Origin: Hymenobacter wooponensis
GTDB taxonomy: Bacteria > Bacteroidota > Bacteroidia > Cytophagales > Hymenobacteraceae
DNA: 64,000 nucleotides
Reading direction: 5' to 3'
Assembly (NCBI RefSeq): GCF_004745865.1
Contig: NZ_SRKZ01000002.1
Location: 558,001 to 622,000 of the forward strand
Every line of letters starts with the position of its first letter. Position 1 is the stretch's first letter. The notes under the pieces are model-generated. The model saw only the letters and a list, made by a program, of their open reading frames with translations. It had not been told where the DNA came from and did not search any database. The position numbers and the translations under genes are program-made. Positions 1-8,958 of this stretch are shown piece by piece.

Positions 1-1306
1 CTTCTATCGACTGGTAGATCACCTTGTCGGCCTCAATGTAGCGGCAGATTTCCTCCTCGGTGTAGTTGGCCGCAATCAGCTCGGTGCTCATGGCCATATC
101 AATGCCATAGATGCAGGGCGAAATGATAGGCGGCGCGCTGCTGATGAAGTATACCTCAGCGGCCCCGGCCTCACGCAGGATGCGCACAATGCGCCGCGAG
201 GTGGTGCCGCGCACAATACTGTCATCCACCACGGCAATCTTCTTGCCCTCCACAAACTCGCGGATGGGGTTAAGCTTTTTCTTGACGATGTCCTCGCGGC
301 CGGCCTGACTGCTCACAATGAAGGAACGGCCCATGTGGTTGTTCTTCACCATGGCCCGCCGGTAGGGCACCCCAATGGCTTCGGCCAGGCCGGAAGCTGA
401 GAAGTACCCCGACGAAGGCACGTCAATTACCATATCGGGCTGAATACCCGACTCGATAACTTTCTTCGCCAGCATCTTGCCCAAGCGCACCCGCTCCCGA
501 GCCACCAGGCGGCCATGGATGGTGGAGTCTTCGCGGGCGAAGTAGATATGCTCGAACACGCAGAAGGCCTTGGGCTGCGCGTAGGGGTTCTTATAATGAA
601 CCTTGAAGTCCTTATCGATGAAGATAGCCTGACCGGGGCCTACGTTCTTGATGAACTCAAAGCCGAGGTAATCGAAGCAGGTGCTTTCGGAGGCGAAGGC
701 GTAGATGGGCCCGTTTTCCGTCTCGCGGCGGCCCAGTACCAGCGGCCGGATGCCTAGCGGGTCGTTGAAGGCTAGTAGGCCATGCCCAGCAATTACGGTG
801 ATAGTGGCGTACGCGCCTTTTACTAGTTCCTGCGTCGTCTCTACAGCGTCGAAGATGTCGATAACCGACAGGGCATCAAGGTTCTTCAGGCGCAGCTCCG
901 AGGCGAAGGTGTACATAATGAGCTCCAGGTCGTTGCTGGTCTTGGGCAGCACGTGGTACTTCTCGTGCAGGCGCTTGGCGGCTTGGCGGAAGTTGATGAC
1001 GTTGCCGTTGTGCACCATAGCCAGCCCGAACGGGTAGCTGGTGGTAAACGGTTGCGCCAGCTCCGCATCGTTGGAGCCCTGGGTGGTATAGCGGGCGTGA
1101 CCAATGCCAATGTTGCCCTTTAGCTTCTTGAGCTTCTTCGGGCGGAACACATCGGAAATCAGGCCATTGCCTTTGCAGAGGTGAAAATTATCGTCGAAGG
1201 TGGCTATACCGGCTGCGTCTTGGCCGCGGTGCTGGAGCGCCGTCAGACCAAATACGATGTCGTGGGCGACGTCATCGGGGCCGTAAAAACCTACAATTCC
1301 GCACAT
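1..1306 (-). CDS. purF: Amidophosphoribosyltransferase (partial, 3' end outside window)
   Basis: First committed step of de novo purine synthesis: PRPP plus glutamine gives 5-phosphoribosylamine. I translated it from the reverse strand. It opens MCGIVGFYGP, with the N-terminal nucleophile Cys2 exposed after Met removal and no propeptide. The Ntn glutaminase domain continues with LTALQHRGQDAAGIA and HARYTTQGS. The phosphoribosyltransferase domain carries the PRPP loop VVDDSIVRGTTSRR followed by SPCIYGIDMAMSTELIAA. The ATG at 1304-1306 is the natural start because Cys must be residue 2. About 435 codons lie in the window, so roughly the last 60-80 are probably missing. It is the last visible gene of a same-strand purine block, about 105 bp after purN. 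Confidence 0.96.
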   Translation of the reverse strand, partial: MCGIVGFYGPDDVAHDIVFGLTALQHRGQDAAGIATFDDNFHLCKGNGLISDVFRPKKLKKLKGNIGIGHARYTTQGSNDAELAQPFTTSYPFGLAMVHNGNVINFRQAAKRLHEKYHVLPKTSNDLELIMYTFASELRLKNLDALSVIDIFDAVETTQELVKGAYATITVIAGHGLLAFNDPLGIRPLVLGRRETENGPIYAFASESTCFDYLGFEFIKNVGPGQAIFIDKDFKVHYKNPYAQPKAFCVFEHIYFAREDSTIHGRLVARERVRLGKMLAKKVIESGIQPDMVIDVPSSGYFSASGLAEAIGVPYRRAMVKNNHMGRSFIVSSQAGREDIVKKKLNPIREFVEGKKIAVVDDSIVRGTTSRRIVRILREAGAAEVYFISSAPPIISPCIYGIDMAMSTELIAANYTEEEICRYIEADKVIYQSIE

Positions 1307-1411
1307 GGGAAGTATCGAGAAGGGGTAGTGAGCGTGAAACCCGCTACCGGGGTGGTGAGTGTAACACCAACGGGGCGTTGGTGCATCGTGGGCGTGAGGT
1401 GGACAAGTGGC

Positions 1412-2089
1412 CTAGCCACCGGCTGCTTCTCCGTGCGGAGAAGAACCAGCGGCGAAAGGCAGCAGAGGCTCAGGGGTGGGGGTAGATAGCTCGCCCCGGA
1501 TGAGGCGGGCCAGGGTGTCGGCATATAAAAAGTGCTCCACGGCTAAGCCGCGGCGCTCTACTTCGCCTAGAGTGTCAGCGCCCTGCAAGTCAACGGGGTG
1601 CTGCGCAAGGATAGGTCCAGTGTCCAGGCCCTCATCAACCAAATGCACCGTGATTTTGGTTTCCGGCAACTGATTTTCGAAAGCCCACTCATAGGCGTGC
1701 AGGCCCTGGTGCTGGTGGGTGTCGGCGGGGTGAATGTTAAGGATGCGCCCCGCAAACGCCCGAATGAACGTAGGCGACAGAATACGCATGTAGCCGGCCA
1801 GCACCACGTAATCTGGCTGATACTGGCCTAGCACCTCTACCACCTCGGCATCAAATTCCGTCCGCTTGCGGCCCTGGCTGCTGAGGCTGGCGGTGGGGCA
1901 GCCCATAGCCGCTGCCGTTTCTAGGCCAGGAGCATCGGGCTTGTTACTGAACACCACGGCTACCTCGGCTAGGTTCTGCAGCACGCCCTGTTGCACGGCC
2001 TGTACCAAGGCTACCATGTTGGAGCCCCGGCCCGACAGCAAAATGGCTAGGCGCTGTTTGCGGATGCTATGGTTACCAGTTTCCTGCAA
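1412..2089 (-). CDS. purN: Phosphoribosylglycinamide formyltransferase (GAR transformylase)
   Basis: Transfers a formyl group from 10-formyl-THF to GAR in purine synthesis. The fold is visible as RLAILLSGRGSNM (phosphate loop), VVLAGYMRILSP, LNIHP (catalytic Asn and His) and VDEGLDTGPIL (catalytic Asp). The stretch after NIHP reads ADTHQHQGLHAYEW, where most homologues have SLLPxxxG; this is a local oddity. The start is uncertain. The frame is open from an ATG at 2170, which would overlap purD by about 98 bp. The TTG at 2089 gives 225 residues and leaves only about 13 before the conserved core, so I prefer it. The C-terminal tail is proline- and glycine-rich and longer than usual. Confidence 0.9.
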   Translation of the reverse strand: MQETGNHSIRKQRLAILLSGRGSNMVALVQAVQQGVLQNLAEVAVVFSNKPDAPGLETAAAMGCPTASLSSQGRKRTEFDAEVVEVLGQYQPDYVVLAGYMRILSPTFIRAFAGRILNIHPADTHQHQGLHAYEWAFENQLPETKITVHLVDEGLDTGPILAQHPVDLQGADTLGEVERRGLAVEHFLYADTLARLIRGELSTPTPEPLLPFAAGSSPHGEAAGG

Positions 2090-3356
2090 GGGTCGGTTCC
2101 GGCCGCTGGCCGATATCGGTACGGATGTACACATCCTTAAATTTAACTCTTTCTGCTTCCCGATATACATGGTTCACAGCCTCTTCCAGCTCATTGCCGT
2201 GGCCTACAAGTACCATTACCCGGCCGCCGCTGGTAAGAATTTCGCCGTCTTGCTGACGGGTAGCGCCATGAAACGCCAGGATGCTCGGGTGCAGCTGGTC
2301 TAGGCCAGTAATGGGAAAGCCGGTTGGGAATTGGGCGGCGGGGTAGCCCCCCGAGGCCAACACCACGCCCACGTAATAGCCGGGCCGCTGCCACACGGTG
2401 GTTTGGGCCAAGGTGCCGTCGAGGGTAGCCTCAATCAATTCTAGGAGGCTGCTTTCCATAGAAGGAAGCAACACTTCCGCTTCGGGGTCGCCGAGGCGCA
2501 CGTTGTATTCCAGCAGCTTCGGGCCCTGGGGCGTGAGCATGATGCCGAAGTACAGGAAGCCCTTGAAGTCGAACTGCTCGTTTTGCAGGCCTAGCAACGT
2601 GGGGTCCACAATGCTGGTGCGAATGGCGGCCAGCACGTTGTCGTCGCAAAACGGTACGGGGCAGTAGGCGCCCATACCGCCGGTGTTGGGGCCTTGGTCG
2701 CCAGCGTGCAGTTGCTTGTGGTCCTGCGACGGAGCCAGCAGCCGCACGCGGTTGCCATCTGTGATACCGATGATGCTCACCTCAGGGCCGCTCAGCTTTT
2801 CTTCCAGCAGGAAGCTAAACCAGCCGGTATGCTGCTGCTGCAAATCGTCTAGGGCAGCTTGGGCTTCTTCAATAGAAGAGCACACGTACACGCCTTTGCC
2901 GGCCGCTAGGCCATCGTACTTCACTACTACCTGCCCATCCAGCTCAGTGGCTTTGGCGCGGGCTTCGTCCAGCTTATCACTGCGGTACTGCCACGACATA
3001 GCCGTTGCTACCCCGTGCCGCCGCATAAAGTCCTTCGACCACACCTTGGAGCTCTCCAGTGTTGCGCCAGCCCGACTGGGGCCAAACACGCGGATATCAG
3101 AACCGGCGAAATAGTCGGTAACTCCTGCCGCTAGCGGAGCCTCTGGCCCTACCACAATGAGCTTCACATCATTCGCCTCGCAGAAGCTCTGGATAGCCGG
3201 AAAGTCTGTGGCACTGATTTCGGGATGGCTATTCGGGATACCGCCGTTGCCGGGCAGCACGTGCACCGTGGCGCCGTCACGGGTCAGCTTCCACGCCATT
3301 GCGTGTTCACGGGCCCCGCCGCCGAGGAGTACTATGGTTTTATTGCTGTTGCTCAA
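2073..3356 (-). CDS. purD: Phosphoribosylamine-glycine ligase (GAR synthetase)
   Basis: ATP-grasp enzyme joining phosphoribosylamine and glycine, the second purine step. It starts MSNSNKTIVLLGGGAREHAMAWKL, the usual PurD N-terminus. Other visible family blocks are VKYDGLAAGKGVYV, GPEVSIIGITDG, TGGMGAYCPVPFCD, and the metal-binding EYNVRLGDPEAEVLLP. At 427 aa it has the normal single-domain length. The start codon is TTG at 3354-3356; no ATG sits at a suitable place. Its TAA at 2073-2075 lies just inside the start region chosen for purN, so the two are probably translationally coupled. The upstream neighbour is the NTF2-fold gene, 29 bp away. Confidence 0.96.
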   Translation of the reverse strand: MSNSNKTIVLLGGGAREHAMAWKLTRDGATVHVLPGNGGIPNSHPEISATDFPAIQSFCEANDVKLIVVGPEAPLAAGVTDYFAGSDIRVFGPSRAGATLESSKVWSKDFMRRHGVATAMSWQYRSDKLDEARAKATELDGQVVVKYDGLAAGKGVYVCSSIEEAQAALDDLQQQHTGWFSFLLEEKLSGPEVSIIGITDGNRVRLLAPSQDHKQLHAGDQGPNTGGMGAYCPVPFCDDNVLAAIRTSIVDPTLLGLQNEQFDFKGFLYFGIMLTPQGPKLLEYNVRLGDPEAEVLLPSMESSLLELIEATLDGTLAQTTVWQRPGYYVGVVLASGGYPAAQFPTGFPITGLDQLHPSILAFHGATRQQDGEILTSGGRVMVLVGHGNELEEAVNHVYREAERVKFKDVYIRTDIGQRPEPTLAGNW

Positions 3357-3385
3357 AGGAATAGGTAGTTAGGCGTAGGATGCGT

Positions 3386-3769
3386 CTAGCTGATGTCGTC
3401 AATAGAGACAATTAGACCGTCGGCGAATTGAAAAACTGACTTGCCTTGCAGCTGAAGGGTGTCGCCGGCTTTCAGGCCATTAGGAAAGTCGATGGCGGCA
3501 ACGGCGGTATAGTCCAGCAGGACTTCTATTCGGTTGTAGGCTGCTTGCCAATCCGTGACGCGCTGCTCACGCTGGGAGAAATACTGCAGAGCTTGCTGAG
3601 CCTGCTGACGAAAGTTTGCCTTACCGGTCAGCGTCAGGTCGACTTCCCCGTTGGTGATGTTGCGAAACACCACTTCCTCGTGCAGATGTCGCAGCATACC
3701 GTCCACATCGAAGTGGTTGTACGCTTCGATGTAGTCCTGCACTAGTTGTTTCTGTTTCGCAATGTCCAT
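3386..3769 (-). CDS. NTF2-fold / SnoaL-like protein inside the purine cluster
   Basis: A 127-aa protein with the pattern of the nuclear transport factor 2 superfamily. An N-terminal helix reads VQDYIEAYNHFDVDGMLRHLHEEVVF, and a C-terminal sheet ends QGKSVFQFADGLIVSIDDIS. Members are cone-shaped pocket proteins that are either small enzymes (isomerases, cyclases, hydrolases) or pure binding proteins, so the fold alone does not give a reaction. No signal peptide is present. It lies between purC and purD with gaps of 18 and 29 bp, so it is almost certainly co-transcribed with them. A role in purine metabolism is only an inference from position. Confidence 0.8.
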   Translation of the reverse strand: MDIAKQKQLVQDYIEAYNHFDVDGMLRHLHEEVVFRNITNGEVDLTLTGKANFRQQAQQALQYFSQREQRVTDWQAAYNRIEVLLDYTAVAAIDFPNGLKAGDTLQLQGKSVFQFADGLIVSIDDIS

Positions 3770-3787
3770 TGGCTCTGTCTTGTCTTA

Positions 3788-4720
3788 TCAGGCATTTTGC
3801 ATGATGCCAGCCTGTACCAGATTGCTTATGAGGCGGGCCTGCACGTCGCCACCAGTAGTGGTTTCATTGGCGGTGGGCAGTGGGGCACCCGTGATACGCT
3901 CGTAGATATCGAGGTAGCGGCGCGTGGCTTCAGCGGAAACTTCGGGGGTGAGGGCGCGAGGGTACTGGCCGTCCTGCTTGTTAGCAATCAGCCACTGGCG
4001 CACGTACTCCTTATCTATCTGCTCCACGGCCTCGGGGTTTCGGGCGTAATCCTCGGCGCTCCAGAACCGCGACGAATCGGGCGTGTGAATTTCGTCAATC
4101 AAGATCAGCTCCCCATTCAGCAGGCCAAACTCATACTTGGTGTCTACCAGGATGATGCCGCGCTCGGCCATCCACTGCGAAGCGAAGTTGAACAGCTCCA
4201 GCGACTTCACCCGCATCTTCTCGTACAGCTCCGCTGACACCCAGCCTTCTGACACTAGGTTCTCGGGCGTGATTTCACGGTCTGACTCCTCCTTGGTAGT
4301 TGGCGTTACGATGGGCTCGGGGAACTGTTGGTGCTTGGTTAGGCCGTCCGGCACCGTCACGCCAGAGAAGGTACGTTGGCCACTCTGGTAGCCGCGCAGC
4401 ATAGAACCCGTAAGGTAATTCCGCACCACCATTTCCACCCGAATCGGCTCGGCTTCCTTCGCCAGCGTCACGTTCGGGTCGAGCAGGGAAATCACGTGGT
4501 TCGGGATGATGTGCTGGGTTTTTTCGAACCAGAAAGCAGCCAGCCCGTTCAGCACCGCCCCTTTGTGAGCCACCGGCGTTTCCAGCACCGAGTCGAAGGC
4601 TGACAGGCGGTCGGTTACCACGATGAGACGCTCGCCGGAAGGCGCACGGTACGAATCACGGACTTTGCCGCGGTGCAGGAGTTCGAGCTGGGGGGTATCG
4701 AAGTGGTTGAGGGTGTTCAT
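3788..4720 (-). CDS. purC: SAICAR synthase
   Basis: Phosphoribosylaminoimidazole-succinocarboxamide synthase: CAIR plus aspartate plus ATP gives SAICAR. Recognised from LLHRGKVRDSYRAPSGERLIVVTDRLSAFD at the N-terminus, then MVVRNYLTGSMLRGYQSG, GLLNGELILIDEIHTPDSSRFW and PRALTPEVSAEATRRYLDIYERITG. At 310 aa it matches the longer class of single-domain PurC rather than the 237-aa E. coli form. It starts at ATG 4718-4720. It is followed after 18 bp by the NTF2-fold gene and preceded 46 bp upstream by purQ, in the order of one purine operon. Confidence 0.95.
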   Translation of the reverse strand: MNTLNHFDTPQLELLHRGKVRDSYRAPSGERLIVVTDRLSAFDSVLETPVAHKGAVLNGLAAFWFEKTQHIIPNHVISLLDPNVTLAKEAEPIRVEMVVRNYLTGSMLRGYQSGQRTFSGVTVPDGLTKHQQFPEPIVTPTTKEESDREITPENLVSEGWVSAELYEKMRVKSLELFNFASQWMAERGIILVDTKYEFGLLNGELILIDEIHTPDSSRFWSAEDYARNPEAVEQIDKEYVRQWLIANKQDGQYPRALTPEVSAEATRRYLDIYERITGAPLPTANETTTGGDVQARLISNLVQAGIMQNA

Positions 4721-4766
4721 ACGACGAGTTAGCAGCCGGCACTAAGTCGGCGGCATGCGGAGGTGT

Positions 4767-5801
4767 CTAGGATGAAAACTGGCTGGCTTCCTGGGGCACG
4801 GCGGCGGCTTGGCTCTGCACATGCTCCACAATGTTGCGGAACAGGCGTAGGCCATCCCCTTCCTCACTCAGGCTGGGGTTCTGGCGCTTGCGCCGGGCCC
4901 AGTCGGGGTGGTTATAGAGGGACAGGAAAGCCTCAGGGTGCGGCATCAGCCCAAATACCTGGCCGGTGGTGTCGGTCAGGCCGGCGCAGTTCAGGTCAGC
5001 GCCGTTGGGGTTATGCGGGTACACGTCCGTCGGCGAGCCGTCGAAATCCGTGTAGGCCAGGCAGTTCAGGGCGCGTGCTTCGATTTCAGCCAGGGTTTCT
5101 TCGCCCTTGATGATCAAGCGGCCTTCGCCGTGGCGCACGGGCACTTCCATGCTGTCGATGCCCTTCAGGAAGGGGGAGTTCGACTTAGGATTGACTTTCA
5201 GGCGCACCCACCGGTCTTCGTAGCGGCCCGAGGCGTTGTGCGTCAGGGTTACTTCCGGCGTTACGTTCCCGCTCAGGTTGGGGAGCAGGCCTAGCTTTAC
5301 CAGCACCTGGAAGCCGTTGCAGATGCCCATCACGAACTTACCGTTGGCAATGAACTGCTTGATGTCGTCGAGCAGGGTGCGGCCCTCAGCATTCTTGCGG
5401 TAGCGCAGCTTGTTGGCCAACACCACGCCCGAGCCTAGGTCGTCGCCGAAGCTGAAGCCACCGGGGAAGTTCAGGATGTCGTAGTCGTGGATGCTGACGT
5501 GGCCGTGCAGCACTTGGTTCAGGTGCACGATGGTCGGCTCGGCACCGGCCAGCTTATAGGCGGCGGCAAACTCCTCTTCGCAGTTGATACCGAAGCCCGT
5601 CAGGATGAGGGCGCGCACTGTTTGCTTGGCGGCAGTTCCCTCGGCTGAGTGGCCTAGGGGCTCAGTAGATTCATGACCAGCGTCCACGCTCTTGAAGCCG
5701 AGCACGTGCAGGCTGCCGTCCGCATCGGTGATGGGGGCGGTATGGTCGTGCTGCGGGCGCGGAGGCGTGTTCAGGTCCGGCAGTTTGGGTTGTTCTTCCA
5801 T
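4767..5801 (-). CDS. purQ: FGAM synthase glutaminase subunit
   Basis: Supplies ammonia from glutamine to PurL for FGAM formation. The class I amidotransferase triad is visible: nucleophile Cys in FVMGICNGFQVLVKLGLL and the His-x-Glu pair in FGLMPHPEA. The oxyanion strand reads LNFPGGFSFGDDLGSG. The core resembles the C-terminal glutaminase domain of fused FGAM synthases (QTVRALILTGFGINCEEE onwards). It is preceded by about 64 low-complexity, Pro/His/Asp-rich residues (residues 1-64) not typical of stand-alone PurQ. The ATG at 5799-5801 overlaps the purL TAA as TAATG, which implies translational coupling. Confidence 0.93.
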   Translation of the reverse strand: MEEQPKLPDLNTPPRPQHDHTAPITDADGSLHVLGFKSVDAGHESTEPLGHSAEGTAAKQTVRALILTGFGINCEEEFAAAYKLAGAEPTIVHLNQVLHGHVSIHDYDILNFPGGFSFGDDLGSGVVLANKLRYRKNAEGRTLLDDIKQFIANGKFVMGICNGFQVLVKLGLLPNLSGNVTPEVTLTHNASGRYEDRWVRLKVNPKSNSPFLKGIDSMEVPVRHGEGRLIIKGEETLAEIEARALNCLAYTDFDGSPTDVYPHNPNGADLNCAGLTDTTGQVFGLMPHPEAFLSLYNHPDWARRKRQNPSLSEEGDGLRLFRNIVEHVQSQAAAVPQEASQFSS

Positions 5802-8800
5802 TAGGATTGCGCCGCTTCGTGCTGGCCGAAGCCGATAAGTCGATTAACTGGGCCATTCGTCCACTCGTGGCGTAGAGCCGCAGTGCTGGCCGAAATGACC
5901 GTCTGGCCGCCGTGGCGCACCGTGAGCTGGCCGTCCTGCGTTACCACGCCGAGGCGGGTAGCACGGGTGCCAAAGCGCTGCTCAAACGCCACCACATCCT
6001 CCGGAGCCACCGTGGCCACAAAGCGGGAGTGCGACTCTGAAAACAGCTGCGCCGACAAGCCTAGGCCAGTAGCAGGCAGCTCTACGTCAGCACCAAAGCC
6101 ATGGCCAAACGTGGCTTCGGCCAGGCCAACCGCTAGGCCACCATCCGACAGGTCGTGGCAGGATTGGATGAGGCCTTTCTCGTTGGCCTCACCCATCAGG
6201 GTATAGAGGGCTTTGGCTTCTTCGAACCGAACCTTCGGCACGTTGGCGCCTAGCTCACCGAAGAGCTGGTAGAACTCCGAGCCGCCTAGTTCGTCGTAGG
6301 TTTCGCCCAGCAGGTACACCACGTCGTCGGCTTGCTTGAAGTCGGAGGTGATGGTGCGGCGGACGTCCTCGATTTTAGCGGTCATGGAGTACAGGACCGT
6401 CGGCGGAACGGAAATCTTCACGCCATCGGCCTTGAAGTCGTTCTTCATCGAGTCTTTGCCCGAGGTGAGCGGGATGCAGTAGGCCGCCGTAGCATCGCGC
6501 AGGGCCTGGCACATGCGCACCAGCTTAGCCAGCTTAAGCTTGCCGTCGGGGTTGGTGGCGGGGTCGTACACCGAGTCAGGTACGCAGAAGTTGTCGTTTA
6601 CGGACCAGAAGTTGCCGTCGCCATAGCTCAGGTTGGGCAGCTTCCCTCCAACCGCTACAATCTGGCGCACCGCCTCGTCAAACGCCCCAGCCGACATATG
6701 GTAGGCGTCCAGGTCGCCGAAGCGGGGCAGGATACCGTTGCTTACGGCCACGCCTTCCCAGCTCTCAAAGTTGAAGCGCACCACGGCGGCATCCTGCGGA
6801 GCCTGGCCGGTAGCGCCCATCAGCGGCTTGATAATGGTACGACCTTTCACCTCGTGGTCGTACTGACGAATCACCGACTCGCGGGAGCAGATGTTGAGCG
6901 AGCCCAGCAGGCGGCTCAGCACGTCGGTGTAATCGAGGTCGGCGAGTAAGGCGGGTTCCTGAGCCGTAGGCTGGCTCCACTCGGCTTCCAGCACTTTGCG
7001 TGGTACGCCGTTGTGTAGGAATTCCATGTCGATGCGTGCCACTGACTCACCGTCGAAGCGCACGTCGAGGCTGCCATCCGAGGTGAAGTAACCAATGTCG
7101 GTCAGCTCCACTTCCATCTCCTGGCCTAGGGCCATCAGCTCAGCCATCTTGCTTGGCTCCACCGCCAGCGAGAAACGCTCCTGCGACTCCGACACGAAGA
7201 TTTCCCAAGGGCGTAAGCCAGGGTACTTCAGCGGTACTTTCTCCAGCTCCACCACGGCACCGCCGCTGATAGTAGCCAGCTCACCAATGCTCGAAGACAA
7301 GCCCCCCGCGCCGTTGTCGGTGCTACACTTGATGAGGCCGCGGCGGGTAGCCAGGATCAGGAAGTCCATGGCCAGCTTCTGCGTGATAGGCGAGCCAATC
7401 TGCACGGCCGTGGCGGGCGAGGTTTCGTCCAGCTCAATGCTGGAGAAGGTAGCACCGTGGATACCGTCTTTACCCACCCGGCCACCGGCCATGATGATGC
7501 GGTCCTGGGCGTCAATGTTCTTCTCCCACGAGTCGAGGCCAGCTAGCTGCATGGGCATTACGGCGCCGGTGCCGCAGTACACCAGCGGCTTGCCAGCGTA
7601 TCGGTCATCGAACACAATGGCCCCGTTCACCGTCGGAACCCCCGACTTGTTACCGCCATCCTCAATACCCTTGCGCACACCTTCGAAAATGCGGCGCGGG
7701 TGTAGCTGGTTGCTCAGCAGGGTACCGTTGAACTCGGGGTTACCAAAGCAGAGCACGTTGGTATTGAACAGCAGCCGCGCGCCCCCAATGCCGGTAGCCA
7801 GCGGGTCGCGGTTGTTGCCCAGGATGCCGGTAATAGCTCCGCCGTAGGGGTCAATGGCCGAAGGCGAGTTGTGGGTTTCCACCTTCCACACGAACAACGA
7901 CTCAGGGTTGATGCGCACAGCACCAGCGTTGTCGCTGAACACCTTAATCAGCCAGTCGTTGCCGTTGGCGCGGAGTTGGCGGTCTACCTCGGAGGTAGCG
8001 TTTTTGATGTAGGTCTTAAACAAGGAGTCAACCTCAAACTCCTCGCCCGTGTCCGCATCCTTGTACTTGATAACGGCGCTGAACTCCTTGTGCTTGCAGT
8101 GCTCCGACCAAGTCTGCGCCACAATTTCAAGCTCGCAGTCGGTAGGGTCCTGGGGCAGGCCAGCGGCTTGGCGCTCTTCGGCAATGCTGGTGTAATGGTC
8201 GCGCACGGCGCGCATTTCCTCCAGGTTCAGGGCGTAGAGGTTGTCTTTCGACAGCTTGACCAGCTCCTCATCCGACAGGCCTACGAGGCGCACGGTGTTC
8301 GTAATAGACTCGGCCCCACCGCCCGGCCGCGGCGTGTAGTCGCGAATCTGGGCTATGGGGCCGACCTCGAAGCGGTTGATCATTTTGTTGCCGAGCAGGT
8401 CTTCCGCCAAGCGGCGCAGACTACTCTCCGGCAGTTCGTGCTCCAGGAAGTAGAGCCGTTTGCTGAAGATATGCTGGGTATGGATGTCCAGCGGCTGGTT
8501 CAGGAAGTCGCCGAGGGCGTTCTGCGCCGATATGCCTTCATCGTCGGTTACGCCGGGCAGCTTAGCCACCAGGATGTAGCTTTTGTATTCGGAGCCGTGG
8601 CGGAACTCGTCAAGGGCCACATCGTTCAGCACCGGATCCTGCAGGCAGTGGGTGGCGAAGTCGCGCAGTTGCTCGTCGCTCACGGGGTAGCGCACCGTGT
8701 AGAGGGCGGTGCTTTGCACCCGGCCGGTAGAGAGGCCTAGGTGACGTTGGGCAGCTTCGGCTACACGTTGGCCCTCGCCATCATGTTGGCCGGGCTTGAG

Positions 8801-8833
8801 CAGAAGCTGTATGGTTCTTTGGGTAGAGTCCAA
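5801..8833 (-). CDS. purL: FGAM synthase, large synthetase subunit with fused N-terminal PurS-like region
   Basis: Phosphoribosylformylglycinamidine synthase, 1010 aa. Residues 1-160 look like two PurS-type half-domains (RTIQLLLKPGQHDGEG and, second, YKSYILVAKLPGVTDDEG). They are followed by the linker helix region (NLYALNLEEMRAVRDHY) and the AIRS-like ATPase halves, with QTWSEHCKHKEF, VETHNSPSAIDPYGGAITG, GRVGKDGIHGATFSS and CHDLSDGGLAVGLAEA. It is shorter than the fused approximately 1230-1300-aa enzymes because the glutaminase lies in the next gene. It is longer than the approximately 740-aa small PurL, which needs separate PurS. The start is TTG at 8831-8833: an in-frame TAG lies a few codons upstream and no ATG occurs before the core. 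Confidence 0.95.
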   Translation of the reverse strand: MDSTQRTIQLLLKPGQHDGEGQRVAEAAQRHLGLSTGRVQSTALYTVRYPVSDEQLRDFATHCLQDPVLNDVALDEFRHGSEYKSYILVAKLPGVTDDEGISAQNALGDFLNQPLDIHTQHIFSKRLYFLEHELPESSLRRLAEDLLGNKMINRFEVGPIAQIRDYTPRPGGGAESITNTVRLVGLSDEELVKLSKDNLYALNLEEMRAVRDHYTSIAEERQAAGLPQDPTDCELEIVAQTWSEHCKHKEFSAVIKYKDADTGEEFEVDSLFKTYIKNATSEVDRQLRANGNDWLIKVFSDNAGAVRINPESLFVWKVETHNSPSAIDPYGGAITGILGNNRDPLATGIGGARLLFNTNVLCFGNPEFNGTLLSNQLHPRRIFEGVRKGIEDGGNKSGVPTVNGAIVFDDRYAGKPLVYCGTGAVMPMQLAGLDSWEKNIDAQDRIIMAGGRVGKDGIHGATFSSIELDETSPATAVQIGSPITQKLAMDFLILATRRGLIKCSTDNGAGGLSSSIGELATISGGAVVELEKVPLKYPGLRPWEIFVSESQERFSLAVEPSKMAELMALGQEMEVELTDIGYFTSDGSLDVRFDGESVARIDMEFLHNGVPRKVLEAEWSQPTAQEPALLADLDYTDVLSRLLGSLNICSRESVIRQYDHEVKGRTIIKPLMGATGQAPQDAAVVRFNFESWEGVAVSNGILPRFGDLDAYHMSAGAFDEAVRQIVAVGGKLPNLSYGDGNFWSVNDNFCVPDSVYDPATNPDGKLKLAKLVRMCQALRDATAAYCIPLTSGKDSMKNDFKADGVKISVPPTVLYSMTAKIEDVRRTITSDFKQADDVVYLLGETYDELGGSEFYQLFGELGANVPKVRFEEAKALYTLMGEANEKGLIQSCHDLSDGGLAVGLAEATFGHGFGADVELPATGLGLSAQLFSESHSRFVATVAPEDVVAFEQRFGTRATRLGVVTQDGQLTVRHGGQTVISASTAALRHEWTNGPVNRLIGFGQHEAAQS

Positions 8834-8958
8834 AAGGAGAATGGTTATCTATTTTTCGGGTTTCCCACGCTTAGGCGAAGGTGCCCGCGTGAGGAAGCAT
8901 ACCCGCGCAGGGTACGCCGAAAATGCCTTGCTTCGCTACCGGTTGCAGCGAAGTAGGT

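Noticed and set aside
7871..8740. Long plus-strand open frame (289 codons) opposite purL
   Set aside because: It is a shadow of the high-GC purL coding strand; purL is unambiguous in the other frame.
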